Positions 30,507-43,224 are shown, counted from the stretch's first letter. The stretch is 64,000 bases of DNA from Branchiostoma floridae (GCF_000003815.2 NC_049985.1:2798970-2862969); one strand, 5' to 3'. The notes: a model not told the origin generated them from the letters alone. Program-made: numbers and translations.

Positions 30507-31595
30507 TAACGGCACTGAACTTTAATCCAACACATTCCAACAAATTCTAAACTGAACCATAAATAAACAAGCGGGCTTTAGCGCATTCTGGAAACTGTTA
30601 AGTGCATTGTTTACTATGTTTCCCCGGCCATTGCTACACATGCATTGGTCTGCCACTTTCTGTTGTGTCGCGAGAAAATAACATTTCAAAGACAGTGTAA
30701 CTGATAGCAAGTCCTTTGGGATTCTATTCCCAGTGGAACTTTAATCCAACACAATAATATAATAAGGCTGTTTATCTATGGATTTCATATTTACAACGAC
30801 AAATTTGTATCAATCGGCAGGCACTTACTCAAGGTTAAATTGGCAAATCGGCATGTCAGTAAACTGCTGATAGCAGCGATCAAAACACGGCCCGAAAATA
30901 CATCAACCAGCGGTAAATCCGTTCTGCTGTTCCACTACACAGTTATGACGTTCTATGAAACTTTTCATCCGTTGTTTGGTCAGCAAATGGTGGCAAAATA
31001 CTTTGTTTGTGAATGGTTCCCAAAAAATATCCCCGCAAAACACAGTACAAACTCCCTACAGCACGTCCCCCATGTGGGGCTGTAATGGTATCGCCAGTGA
31101 GATCCGTCCTACTGGCCTTTGGATGTGATCACTTTCAAAAATAGGGGTGAAGGGGCGTGCTGAAATATGATTCAAAATGGCGCGTGTTCGGATTTCCACT
31201 GAATTTGTGTAACAAAGCCTGGCCCTGTACTTTAAAGAGGGATACTTCAAGGCATGTTGGTTGTGTTGGATGGACAGTTTATTGATATTTCACTATATTT
31301 ACTGTGATGATGATTGTGTAATGTGAGGACGAAGAGTAGTGTTGCTTGAAATTACAATCGCTGCCCTCTTCCCACGGCTTGATTAACAGATGAAAACATA
31401 CCAGAAGATTGATTAACTTGTCACTGCAACATGCGATCTTTGTGAGCTCAAACTTACAAGGTTTTAAGTCGTATACCTTACTGGTCTTGTAAAGCACTCA
31501 AAAGAATTTGCAAACCGGAGCTAGTTTTTGACTGACAGATGGGTTCTGAAAAGTGTTGGATTAAAGTTGCGTTGGATTAAAGTTCAGTGCCGTTA
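30507..31595. mobile_element. Terminal-inverted-repeat element of about 1.09 kb
   Basis: The left end TAACGGCACTGAACTTTAAT (30507-30531) is the reverse complement of the right end (31571-31595). The inner motif ACTTTAATCCAACAC recurs near both ends (30735-30750 and 31555-31567). No transposase frame is visible, so it is non-autonomous. It sits where the body of gene D would be expected. Confidence 0.75.
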
Positions 31596-31669
31596 CATAC
31601 CATCCACAAAAAAGCACTAAATATTTCATGGAGGTATGAGGTCCCCGAACTCTAGTTTATTTTTTATTT

Positions 31670-32032
31670 TTGCTGCATTTTCGCGAAAATGTTGCCTTTC
31701 TTGTTGCTTCTTTTCTTGCGATTTGCTTTCTTTTCCCTTCGCCCAAATCCTGCATTTTTTTTCAAAAATGTTGCCTTTCTAGTGTTCTTTTAGAATATCA
31801 AACCTCATTTACTTCAGGTGTACAATACACTCATGTATCAGTCATCTGGCCATTTTGACCACTTTTTAGTGGTCCCTTAGATACTTACATAATTTTCCCC
31901 ATTGACACAAGCAATAAGATTTCTGTATGTAGTGACTACCTGACTTTCCTAGATTTTGTTGGTCTCCTACGTTGTTTTCTTGGGTAAGTTTGATTGTAAC
32001 ACTCACATAATGTAGTATATAACAGTATAAGA
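31670..32032. other. Relic intron/exon-2 region of gene D
   Basis: The minus strand holds a 65-codon frame without family similarity. No counterpart of the coding exons of A, B or C is found between 28.7 and 32.8 kb. Confidence 0.35.
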
Positions 32033-32115
32033 GGGAATTCCCCTTGTGACTAAGAGGGATCATGTTACATGCTTTGCTTTACCTTTATGTCCAAATATGG
32101 ACACCTGGTTGAGTC
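32033..32115 (-). promoter_or_regulatory. Gene D exon 2 relic with a second kappaB-type palindrome
   Basis: 'gggatcatgttacat' followed by 'gtccaaatatgg' aligns with the gene B segment above exon 2, but the acceptor ctctacag has become 'ctctta'. The adjacent GGGAATTCCCC (32033-32043) is a palindromic Rel-site match not present in B or C. Confidence 0.4.
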
Positions 32116-32194
32116 ATGGATATGTACACAGAGAATAAACAGGGTTTTGTTGCCTAGTTGCACTTCTGCTTTTACAGACTGAAGAATGTTTTTT

Positions 32195-32390
32195 TTTTTT
32201 TTATTGAGATTCTCCGTATACATATGGAGGGTATGGCGAAACAGGTGTCAAAGACGCCTTTTCAAAGCCACCATACCGTTGGCTTTGTTGTTCGGAGTTT
32301 CCATCTCCTAGGAGGACTTCCGACCAAGGATGCAAGGGGTTCCTCCTACCCCTGACCCCTGAATGTTGATGTTAACATTCCAATGCTGCC
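32195..32390 (+). mobile_element. Dispersed element, copy 2 ('gattctccgtatac' family)
   Basis: Same family as 23690-23905 and 57790-57905, with GGGTATGGCG and 'gccaccatacc' as internal inverted parts. Preceded by a T run (32188-32202). Confidence 0.6.
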
Positions 32391-32826
32391 CAACCCAATT
32401 GCCAAATTGAGTACAAATTTGCTGCTACAATCTGTTACATGTATATATTGGTAGATGGTTTGGAAATTAAGTCATTGTGCAATCTCAAGGGAATTTGTGG
32501 TTACTTGCCAATGGTTTCATCAAAACAGATGATTTCAGAATGTTTATATTGATTGATTCTTCATGATGGATGTTTGTTTTTCTTAAGTTCTTTATTCTTT
32601 ACAAACTTGATTTAAAGAAAAATATGCAACTTTATGAATTATCATTTTCATGGTACACTCTCCAGATAAGAATCCTCGCATTCAACCTTTTTCATACAGC
32701 TGCCATGAGGCTTCTCTGTCATGTTGCTGTTACAAGTAAACCAGTCTATACCACAGTAACAGTCATGTACTATCATAATGTTCTATTCAGTCTACCAGCA
32801 AATGTCTGCAAAATATTATGCCTTAC

Positions 32827-32879
32827 CTCTGCTCCATGTGTGCTTCCAACATCCAACAATACAGTTAAAGACAGCAGTC
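32827..32879 (-). pseudogene. Gene D exon 1 relic
   Basis: The donor gtaaggcat at 32826 aligns with the other exon 1 donors, but the exon shares little else and the downstream coding exons are missing. Either D now drives an unrecognised transcript or it is dead. Confidence 0.45.
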
Positions 32880-32902
32880 TGCCAAAGACTGCTATTTCCT
32901 GC

Positions 32903-32950
32903 TTTTTATAGCTATAAGGAAAAGGGGAAGCCTCAGTGACAGTAGCCAAT
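32903..32950 (-). promoter_or_regulatory. Gene D promoter, kappaB site degraded
   Basis: TATAAAAA (32903-32910) and CCAAT (32946-32950) are kept at the usual distance, but the palindrome has become GGGGAAGCCTC (32924-32934), losing one half-site. The same order identifies it as a member of the family. Confidence 0.6.
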
Positions 32951-33439
32951 CAGTGCTGGTTATGTCATGGAAAATAGTCATGTCTAGTTTTAAAGATGAT
33001 GCTCAGGTACTTTTTACTTGGTTATTTCATCATGGAAAGCCACAATTTCATCATCTAATAGTCCTACTCTACCTCCTCCCACGTTGTTATGTCATGCATC
33101 GCAGACTGTTAATTGTTAAATCTAAGTGACTAAATCACAAAAGGGGATTCCGAAGTGTTTTTGACTTAAAGCTTTCATGTTTAATTTGTGATTTACCAAC
33201 CAAGTAGCATTTCCAATAATGGAAAGCCCCTATCAAATTCAAAAGCCTCAATTGTCTACCTGACTAAACGACTAAAAGAGGAAGTGGTTTCTTGTTCAGT
33301 TTCCTCTTGATGGTTTCGTCTTAGTACAAAACAGTCATTTGTGTAAACTTTGAAGACCCATACTTTGCCAAACAAATCTAGATGTCTACATGTACCTGTA
33401 TACGTGTAAGACCTTAGTGACATTTGCTACAGGATGAAG

Positions 33440-33560
33440 CAGTGTAGCTTCTAATGGCCAAAAGATACACAGAACTGTCCTTGGTGCTGAATGGATATCA
33501 CACAGGTCTCTTTACAGTTTTGTCCAGCATCGATCTATGCAATTTTCTATGCAAATTTTG
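33440..33560. repeat. Copy 4 (partial) of the far-upstream segment
   Basis: 'cctggtgctgaatggatatc' like phrases and 'tacagttttgtccagcatc' match copies 1-3. It marks the upstream end of unit D and the right edge of the duplicated cluster. Confidence 0.6.
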
Positions 33561-34380
33561 AATAGTTAGATATCTGCGATGTAAAATGTGCTTAGTTTTA
33601 AAATGAAAATCTTTTCGGGAAAGGTGATGTTCATGCTTGATTAAGTCTGCTGCTTGTCATATGCCTATTTTTATCACTGGTAAGTACCAGTGCATGAGAG
33701 CCCTCTATCAAGTGTCTAGCAAAGTGCAAGTGCCACTGGGACATTGAGAACATCATAGTCTAGATTAGCTTGTACTGTAATGTGACATATGCAAACTCAC
33801 AAACTCAGGCAAGGTGTGCAATGTAATAATTATTGTTCTTTACAGTATATCACATGTTAGAGATGTAATTAAAACAAACTTGGGGACTTAATAGAAAGCA
33901 AACGAGTGAAGACAGCCTTTTTTTCTGTGATTCTGATTGGTGAATCTGCGGTTGAACTGTCCAAGTTTGGGTACAGGCAGTGTATGGAATAGCTTTCAAT
34001 TTACGAATTTACCACGAAATAATAACCTTTGATTTACTATTTTTCCTGACACCATAGATAACAGGGACATCATCACTGCTTTGCCATGAGAAATACGACA
34101 GAACTTGACAGTCACGATTCTTCCCCGAGGACAGCCTGCAACTGTCCCAATTTACATGAAAGAGTAATGATTTACACACGATTTCAAAGGATTTAGAGAG
34201 AATTATATAGTAATGCAGGAGACAAAGATGAAATTGGTGTCACCAGAAAGATGGCAGTTTGTCACATGTACCCATCTTTCAGCACTTTGAAGTATCTAGG
34301 TCACTTTGGCATGGAATTGATGGTGACAGTCAAATTCAAGACACAAGGACATTTATTGCTGTCAGCTTGACAATAAAACA
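33561..34380. other. No feature recognised
   Basis: Ordinary AT-rich sequence. A CCAAT-like 'tgattctgattggtgaat' lies near 33930, without other promoter parts. Confidence 0.4.
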
Positions 34381-34970
34381 CTTGAAGGCATGCATGAGGC
34401 TTAGCTGCATGTGAGGATGATTCTTCAGAGTGGCCGCAACATTTAGTAGACGGCTTCCAGAACTTAATCCATCAAAGTATGGCTGCAAAACTTTGGCAGA
34501 GGGCTTATACAATTATGCACTGCTGATGGTTTGTTGTACATTTTATTTTACATGAGTCATGAAGAGAAAGGATTTCAAGGCATGTGGCATTGAGCTGTGA
34601 GGATGATTCTTCAAAGTAGGGCCGCAAAACTTAAGCAGACGGCTTCCAGAACTTTGCAGTGCTGATGTTTTGTTGTACATTGTGTATTTTACACGAGTTG
34701 TGAGGAGAAAGGATTTCAAGGCATGTGGCTTTGAGCTGTGAGGATGATTCTTCAAAGTAGGGCCACAAAACTTAAGCAGAGGGCTTCAAGAACTTTACAG
34801 TACTGATAGTTTGTCGTACATTGTATTTTACTTGAGTCACAAGGAGAATTGACTGCAAGGCATGGGGCTTGAGGATGTGAGGATGATTCTTCAAAGAAGG
34901 GCTGCAAACTGTAGTAGGGGGCTTCCAGAACTTTAAAGTACTGATAGTTTGTTGTACATCATATGAGTCA
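34381..34970. repeat. Tandem repeat, about 140-bp unit, four to five copies
   Basis: Repeated phrases: 'gtgaggatgattcttcaaag', 'aggatttcaaggcatg', 'ggcttccagaactt', 'tgatagtttgttgtacat'. Minus frames here are shadows. Confidence 0.85.
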
Positions 34971-35027
34971 TGTATGGGCAGCAGTTTAATGTGGAATGGT
35001 TTTAGCCACCCTTCCTAGTTGGGAAAT

Positions 35028-35512
35028 CTAGACATGGTGGCTCAAGAAGTCAGATCGAATAAGTGTCACTGCTGGGCATTGATACCAAATACATGTAACA
35101 TCATTGGAAGTTTGAAAAGAAAGAACTTTTATTTCATTCCTTCCAGTAAAAGTTTTGAACCTTTTTGCTCTATTTCTATCTGTGCAATATAATAAAGTAC
35201 AACCACTGCATCTCCATGCAGAGACACTTGTTCCACCAGAGATTCTTATCCAACCATCTTGACTCATCTGTCAATCCCAACTTGCCACCATGCATCTGCT
35301 ATATCATCATCTGTATCAGCTGAAGCCACGTAAGTTGACATGCAGTTGACAAAAGCCAAGTCAAAGGGATCATCAGTTAACGAGAGGCAATTTATGAATT
35401 GTAGATTTAGCTGGATTTGTCCCAAATTTCCACGACCCGTCACAAAAATGCTAGCCCCAAGGCTTGAGTATTGGCAGTTCAAAAAAGAGAGATTAGCTTT
35501 AATGATAGACAT
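35028..35512 (-). other. Two adjoining unrecognised minus-strand ORFs
   Basis: Frames of 82 codons (35264-35512) and 79 codons (35028-35267) overlap by 4 bp (ATGA). The first ends ADTDDDIADAWWQVGIDR and the second begins MSQDGWIRISGG, with an acidic, Trp-rich character that looks more protein-like than most frames nearby. No clear acceptor or donor pair and no repeat match were found. Confidence 0.25.
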
Positions 35513-38500
35513 ACAGATAACAATATGTCACTGAAAACTTTGATATAGATTATGTCTTAGAGTCTATTTCCTATTCAAATTTTGTTGTTTTCAAGAAGAT
35601 TCAACTGTGTGTAACAGTGTTATATGTTTTACTTTTATCGCAGAAGCAACTCGATATGATAGTTTACTATAGCCTGGTTAGCAAGCAAAAGTACTGAGCC
35701 AGCAGTCACTACGGAGGATGGTACTCAGGCTTATTTTCTAGGACAAAAGTTTAATGTCAATTTTATAAATCTAGAGAATACAAAGTTGAACATGTACGTG
35801 AGGCAAAAATTCCAATCATTATAAATTGCTTTTCGACTTTACCCCAAGGGAGTGAAGTATTGGTTTGGCATATCTGTGATTTCCAACACAACACAGCTTT
35901 GTCATACATTGTCATGTCACCATTATTGTCTGTGGGATTGAAAAGGCTCTTAACAGTATGGGTAAGGGAGTGAAGTCTGCCATCTCCGGTTGCCTCGTCT
36001 TTGATGGACTCGGAATATTCTGGACACAAATACCTTATTATAATAAAGTTAAACGTATGCAGATAGAAATTTTGGTGCAGTGTAGCCTTTGAGAAGCTGT
36101 AGCCATCACAGCGGCAATAGTTGGTTGCAATAAAGATGGAATTTCAAAGTACCATAAAAAATTCATGACCCATGAATTTAACTATGTACCAATATCCATA
36201 AATTAGTGTTTTATGCACTGCATTACAGAGGTAGATCAGGTTGTGTTAGGTGATATTTTACAACTATTTCAAGTTGTAAATCTGTCAATTGAAATTCTCA
36301 TGTATCTTAGTCACTTAACACTTGACAGTTTAAAATGTATATTACAACCACATGCTTATTTCATATATATACAGTTATATGTATTATTAAATGTATCAAA
36401 TTCACCATACATGTATGACTTTACCCCATCTTCTAATCATCCCTCAATCTGTTTATGTACTGTTTAATGACAGAATCACCCGAAAAAGTTTGACCTTTTA
36501 TAACTCCATCCATTCAACCTTTACTCTAGATCTTGACTTGAAAGCATTATTCATATTACATATATGTGCCTTCTTCTAATTCATACATACTTTCTGTCTT
36601 TGCTCAGAAAAAAGTTTGAATGTGTTCTTTCAGGTTCACCATCCAACCAACCATTCTTTCCTTTTCTTGAAAGCATTGTCCATCTCATTTTAAAGACACC
36701 TACTTCCATCTATTTGTGAATCTTTTCTGTCTTTTTCTCTCATCGTTTTGCTCATAGATATATATGTACATCTAGTTACCATCCTTTATTTCATCTTGTC
36801 ATTTGAACATCTCTCCAATCATCCATCTCCTTGTTTTTAATGTAGTCACCTGCTTTCATCTATTCATCCATCCTTCCTGTCATCGTCTCCGCATTACTCA
36901 TCCGTCCGCCTCTCTCTGATCATAATGCAAAGATCAATAATAGATAAATTCCTCTCTGTAGGTCCTCAGCCCATTTGTCAATGATGCAGCACAGGTATCT
37001 GTGCCCATATCCAATAAAGGAGCAGCTGCGATACTCCAGAAGTTTGCATTTCAGCCTTATTAATCATTGAGTGCCCCTGACATTCAAAGACCCATGTTTT
37101 CGCTGATCTGTCACGTGCTTGAAGCAGAGTCCTTTCATGGTTGACAATGACTGATTTGTTTGATGCTTTATGATATATTTCTTATTCTGTCTGCCTTGAG
37201 GGGTGATCAACTTAGTGCTGGACTTGCACTTGTTGAGTGTATAACTGGTGGGCTGTGGGTGACGGTGGGGTATTGGAATCTGCCTGTATTATCTTGCTCA
37301 ACGTGGATTTTCCTTTGAGGAAGACTAGTTTTATGGTCTGGGGATTATCGTTATGACTCCACGCAGGCAAGAACCTCTTTCATGTGTTTGAAAGTAGATG
37401 TAGAAGTGGTCTCTGAGGAAAGTTTGGGCTGTCCGGTTACTTTCATCTCCAAGCTTTCTCTTGAAGTCGATGAAAGAAAAGGAGTTTGGACGTATATTTT
37501 GCTTTGTGCAGTTATCTGAAGTTCTGTAATAGCATCCCGGTGCGGTAACACAAGATGAAGTGATCTGCATGCATGGTCATTTTGTACCCTTGGTATCTTC
37601 TGAAGTGCTGTCATCTGTTGTCAAACCTTTCCAAAATCTGTACATGGCTCATTCCTCTTTGTCGCCATGATGTACGACCTATGCTGCATTGTAGCCAGTA
37701 CCTGGACTTGATTTATGTGTAGCTCAGGTTCAAAGATCTTTGTATTAAAAATCGTCTGAAACTAGACATGGATTGATTCTAAGAAGAACTCTGTAAAGAA
37801 ATATGAAAAAGTAGGGTCTCATATATCCATGTAGTTCATATACTGCAGATTAGTTGGTAATGATTTTAAATTTTATGATATTTCCTTGGAGAGATGGTTG
37901 CTTCAAAACATCTTCCCTTCTGAATTCTGATTCTGTATAATGCAGAGGTGATCAAAAGAGCACCATATACCTGGTTGTGGTCGTGTGAAAGAAAAAGAGT
38001 CTCTTCATTCAGTGACATACCAACATGATGAAACTATTTACAGGCATACTTGGTCCAGTATATTCTTCCTTACACTAGTACTGTCTTATCACATTAGTAC
38101 TCTTTTGCTTGCAGGATCAAGGATATGTCTATTTATTTTTAAAAGAGTTGCCTCAGACCTAAATGTGTCCACCATTCAGGAGTCATATTTAATTCCTTAC
38201 CATCTTTTTGCACAAATGCTATACTATACTTTCCTGTATGCAGTCTCAGAAGTGATGGAAGAGTTAGCCATTAGTATCCCAAGCAGATTGAAGCTTACTG
38301 GTCTCATCCTAGGCTCTGTAGGCTTTTCTAACCCCTGACTTCTCCTCCAGTAAATCTTCATCCTATTTCAGCTCCACTCTCAAGCTGCCTTGACGGGTTC
38401 TTACAGCGAGCCTTCAGCCATCCCTTCTTTGGTTATCCGTCTGGAGGGTTTGATTTATTGATGGTGTCTAGGGTTCTTCTTACTCGGCTGAGGAGGATCC

Positions 38501-39335
38501 TCCTCAGGGAGAAACTGAATAGGAATGGATGATCCTTACAGAAATGATAGCTTCTGCTGCTGCTCACTCTGTCTCTTCCTAACTCGTTTTCAGACAGTCT
38601 AGGAGTGGACTTCACATAAGTTGAGTGTAGACAAAGCTGCACAGAGAATTCAAAAGAAGAAATTATGAATATCTGAATAGAATTGAAAGGCAACTTAAGC
38701 ACACTGTGGATTTTACATTGGCCTGAAAAAAAATTCACATCTCCCCTCTATACACACCTTTGTATAGTGATAAATTTAATATTTCATATCCATAGCACCA
38801 CCATAAAATGTTTGCTGAATTCTTGCCTGTCAGAAATGTCTACAAATCAGTAGTTTAGTTTTAATTGTTTAGTCTGCATGTACGTTGTATATACAGTGTG
38901 TGTCCATATCATTTTAACATTGCTGTGGTTCAAACCAAAAAGATGAAAAAGTAAGGTTGAACACTTCCTGCTCTGTCCTTCAGCTGCTATACCAGAGGGT
39001 CCTTTTATACCAGCTCTCCAGACCTTTTCCCATTCCAAGTGAATCACAAGACACTTCAATTCATGAATCTGTCAACTTCCCAACTCCCTGCAGCGGTTGT
39101 TATTCTCACCCATCCTGGCAAAGAGTCACTACTTCAGATAGAGTGTGCACCTTGAAGCAATAACAGTTTTAGAGTGGTTTTTGATAAACACAATATACAT
39201 TGTAGTGCCCTTAGGTAGTTCCAGCACCAAACCTCTATCTCTCAGCTACAGGAGTGCTGTATCTCTCTTGCAATTGAAGTATTATGTCAGAAATTTGTCG
39301 GAATTAAGACGTTGGACAGTTTTCATTTTTTCCTA
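35513..39335. other. Long stretch without supported genes
   Basis: Includes a pyrimidine-rich section (36390-36910) with recurring 'catccatc', 'catctattcatcc' and 'ttgaaagcattgtcc' phrases that is probably an old decayed tandem repeat. Frames at 37331-37614 and 37985-38338 have no splice or similarity support. Confidence 0.4.
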
Positions 39336-39704
39336 AGGCCACACCAATTTAATTTCTTGGTTCACGGATTTTTTCATAAAAAATATGGAGCGAGAGGGCG
39401 AAATAAAAATAAAAATAAAAATTGTCAAATGGTTGGGGTAAAGGTAATGGCTAATCCAAAACATAAAGAAAAAAAGTTTTCAGCTTGAAAAAAGTACAAA
39501 AACACTATTATTGTACAGTAACAGCACCTGTACCCACACTTTAAGGAGCTTATAATATGAAGGCCAATTTGCTACACCAGAAAGTTGGTGAATGGTTTCA
39601 TTAATGGTGAAAATTTGCTGAGTGGTAATTTTTATTTTTATTTTTTTTCCCAAAAAATAGGAGCGAGCAAATCCGTGAACCAAGAAATTAAATTGGTGTG
39701 GCCT
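39336..39704. mobile_element. MITE with about 35-bp terminal inverted repeats
   Basis: The left end AGGCCACACCAATTTAATTT and its continuation to 'cacggatt' are matched in reverse at 39671-39704. Inner subterminal A/T runs (AAATAAAAATAAAAATAAAA and its complement) also pair. No transposase frame. Confidence 0.85.
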
Positions 39705-39969
39705 AAACCTTTGAATGCTGTCAGTTGTTAAATGGCTTCAATATATAGTGCCTTGAATGCTAGCTGCAAGCCTATATGATTTAGTAATCATTCAAAAACA
39801 GGAACATTCCTATTTTATATCTTTCATGTTGTAAAAGTGCTTTGAAAAAATTCCATAATGTCTGTTGATGCTCATATTAAGCCCTCATTCAGTGAAGACC
39901 ATTTTTCTTACTCCCACTCGTTATAGATGACTTACACTTACATTTTGTATAGCTGGATTCCTTTCCTCC

Positions 39970-40335
39970 AACAACAATTTTGTGAGTTCTCCTGTATCCT
40001 TTTCCTTGTGGTAACTGTAGTGTGAAGATGATAAATGTCTCCATTTTTTTTGCATTCCTAGCAATCTAAAGGCAATAGACAGTGTTGTATAGTCCTTTGT
40101 GAGGTCTCCAGGACCTGTATTCTTTTCCTTGTGGTAACTGTAGTGTGAAGGTGATAAATGTCTTCTCCTTGCCTTTCTAGCCATCCGAAAGCCAGAGATA
40201 GTGTTGGATAGTCCTTTTCCAGTTGTGGCAAAATCTTTGTGAGTTCTCCAGGACCTCCAGATGATGAATGTCTTCTCTTTGCAGTTCCAGCCATCCGAAG
40301 GCCAGAGATGGTGTTGGATATTTGGACAGTCATTT
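39970..40335. repeat. Tandem repeat, about 120-bp unit, three copies
   Basis: 'cttttccttgtggtaactgt', 'gatgataaatgtct', 'agccatccgaaagccagaga' and 'gtgttggatagtcc' recur in order. The open minus frames are shadows. Confidence 0.8.
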
Positions 40336-41490
40336 GTCAATGTTGTGGCTTTACTTTGCTGGGTTGGCTTCATGAGGCTTTATCTCAAGGACTATATGTA
40401 ATAGATCATAACGCATATGAATGCAGAGATACACACAAAATTAGGGTCAGGGAGTGTACATTAATGGACATTAGTGTTGTATGTTGTATACATACATGTA
40501 GTGTGCCCAATGGAAGATAGCTAGAGAAGCTTTTCAATTAGCTAAGCTGGGTTGAGAAACATTAGTTCAAAGTCAGAAGACAGCAAAGTTTGTTGGAGTC
40601 ATTTCACTGCAATTTCTGGTACTTCAAGCAGTATACATTTCTTTTAAAAATCATCTTAGCCTTGCTGCTCTTTTTAGCCACATGTTCTTCTGCATACTCT
40701 CTGAAAAAATAGCGGGAAGTTTGTGTCTAAACTTCGTATTGTAGACTTTTGACCGACTGACATTTTCCCTTTCAGTCACTGTCAATAGTATGCGCATTTG
40801 AACAACAACTTCTGAAACAAGTCACTGTACAGTATGCCCTCTCTTAAACAATTATCAGATAATGTAGACTTAGTATGGGATACCAGTAAGACCAGGAGAG
40901 TGCTGGTTCAAAGGAAGAAAGTTCTTTAAGAAGCTTTACTTGACAAACGACTTCTGTAAGTTGCCGGAAGGCAGGAGTGTTGAGAATATGACTATACAGA
41001 GCAGGAAGGACCTCGGGTCGGGGTTTGTATATGCATCTTTTCATCCGTAATCTCAGTGGGAATATCTCACAATGTAGATAAATGTCTGTATCTGTGCATT
41101 ATCATCCCATCCCTACAGAGATAGAGGCTTTTTCCCAAGTTGGGTGGGCCTGGGGGTATGTTGTAATACTTGCAAAGAGAGATGGAATGTGAATAGTATG
41201 CCGTAGGAATATGAATCACGCATCTTTGATAAAGAAAGTTTGCTGGAACAAGATTTGAAGGAGCGATACTGTCGGGGAGTTGGCAAGGCTACAGAAAAGT
41301 GAATGAGTGGCTTTTATTTTTATCACATTTGTGGTTTGTTATAGTTTGATTTATTACAAATTGCATCTTGTACATGACTAGTGTGATAGGAGATGGATGG
41401 TAGATATTGTTTGGCATTAGAATTGGCTTTGAGTCTGGCTGTGACAGTGTGAGGAAAACTTTAAGCTGTTAGTTAAAGTTTGGGACATCA
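40336..41490. other. No gene supported
   Basis: Apparently ordinary sequence; a 66-codon minus frame at 40844-41044 has no support. Confidence 0.4.
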
Positions 41491-41499
41491 ATTTCCAAG

Positions 41500-41812
41500 T
41501 TTCAAGGGTACCATTTCAGCATCTTCATTCCAAAGTTCATTTAAGGTAAAGTTGCCCGTACATCTGTAACAGATGCATAGGGGTGGCGCCCAACTCCATT
41601 TCTGTAGCCCTTGGGCCACACATTTGTTGAAGCCACTATAGCAGGGGGCTAGTCTGCTGGTAGTTTGTTTCTCTTCCTCATTAGAGCTGAGTGCTAAGCA
41701 GAGAAAGCAGCATGTACCATTTTTAAAGTCTTTGGTATGACTCAGCCAGGGATCAAACCCACGACCTACCAAATGTAAGGTCTACCCACTTGGCCATTGC
41801 GCCGGTTCATAC
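41500..41812 (-). mobile_element. tRNA-derived SINE, minus orientation
   Basis: On the minus strand: GGCGCAATGGCCAAGTGGGT (A box), GTGGGTTTGATCCCTGGC (B box), then the tail with 'gactagccccctgctatag' and 'aagggctacagaaatgg'. Most complete copy of the family seen at 1655 and 44340. Confidence 0.8.
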
Positions 41813-41978
41813 TTTACTTTAAGTTTTTTTCTCTGTGCTTCTCTTGAAGGTTTTACACTTGCAGATCCAGAGATGCCTTCAAGTCGCAGAGTTGTCAAGC
41901 CAGTATTGATGTGTTCAATTTTGTGCTCTTATTTTCTTGTTACCAACAAGTACAGTAGGAGCATTCTTATTAGATGAC

Positions 41979-43175
41979 AGTGCTTGCAGCTACTTCTGAT
42001 GTGTAATAGTTAGGTTTAACAAGTTGTTCAGTGTAATATAACCAGCTGCTGCTATGCCGCATGACTGTGAATTTGGTGATATGTAACGCCTTAGGGCAGT
42101 TATATATCTATTGGACTTTGAAAAATGAAATTTTATTAGATTTTTCAAACTTCAAGTGCCTTCCAGGCTAGGTATATCTGGAGTTGAGAAAAGTTGCATG
42201 CAAAGTTTCCTGACATGACTAACCAAAACGAATGCTCAAAATGAATGCCTTACAGTTGAAATCTGTAGTAGTTTCAAAAGGCATCTGTGAGGCCCACGGG
42301 AAATTCTAAATTTGGCATGTTACTTTCAATAACATTTTCATTAGATATCTTTTTTAAACAGTGCTTGCAGCTACAATTGTACATCAGATTCTGGTGTGTA
42401 ATAGTTAGGTTTGACAAGTTGTTCAATGTAATATAACCAGCTGCTGCGTTGCCGCGTGCCTTTGAATCTGATATGTTACGCCATAGGGTGGTTATACGGG
42501 GTACACAGATACAATTATTGGACTTTTGAAAGTGAAATTTTTATTGCATTTTGATCAAGTACCTTCCAGGTTAGGTACATCTGAAGTTGAGGAAAGTTGC
42601 ATGCAAAGTTTTCTGACCTAGCCAACCAAAATGAATGCTCAAAATGAATACCTTACAGGTGAAATCTGTAGCAGTTTCAAAAGGCTTCTGTGAGGCCCAC
42701 GGGAAATTCTAAATTTGGCATGTACAGGGGTTACTTTCAATAATGTTTTCATTAGATATCTTTAAACAGTGCTTGCAGCTACAATTGTACATCTGATGTG
42801 TAATAGTTAGGTTTGACAAGTTGTTCAATGTAAATACATTGTAATATAACCAGCTGCTGCCATGCCGCGTGCCTTTGAATCTGATATGTTACGCCATAGG
42901 GTGGTAATACCGGGTATACAGATACAATTATTTGACTTTTGAAAATGAAATTTTATTACATTTTCCAAACTTTGAGTGCCTTCCAGGTTAATAATTAGGT
43001 ACATCTGGAGTTGAGGAAAGTTGCATGCAAAGTTTTCTGACCTGGCCAACCAAAACGAATGCTCAAAATGAATGCCTTACAGTTGAAACCTCTTGTAGTT
43101 TCAAAAGGCATCTGTGGGGCCCAGGGGATTTCTAAATTTGGCATGTACAGGGGCTACTTTCAATAACGTTTTCAA
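41979..43175. repeat. Tandem repeat, about 380-410-bp unit, three copies
   Basis: Units begin with 'agtgcttgcagctac' at about 41980, 42361 and 42769 and share 'gttgttcaatgtaatataac', 'tatgttacgccatagggtgg' and 'gaggcccacgggaaattcta'. Confidence 0.9.
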
Positions 43176-43224
43176 ATCTGAGAAAGTCTTAATAGAACCT
43201 AATTGCGCAGTTGGTCCAGAGCTA

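Noticed and set aside
35763-36029. 88-codon minus ORF
   Set aside because: No splice borders, no repeat or family match, composition like flanking sequence.
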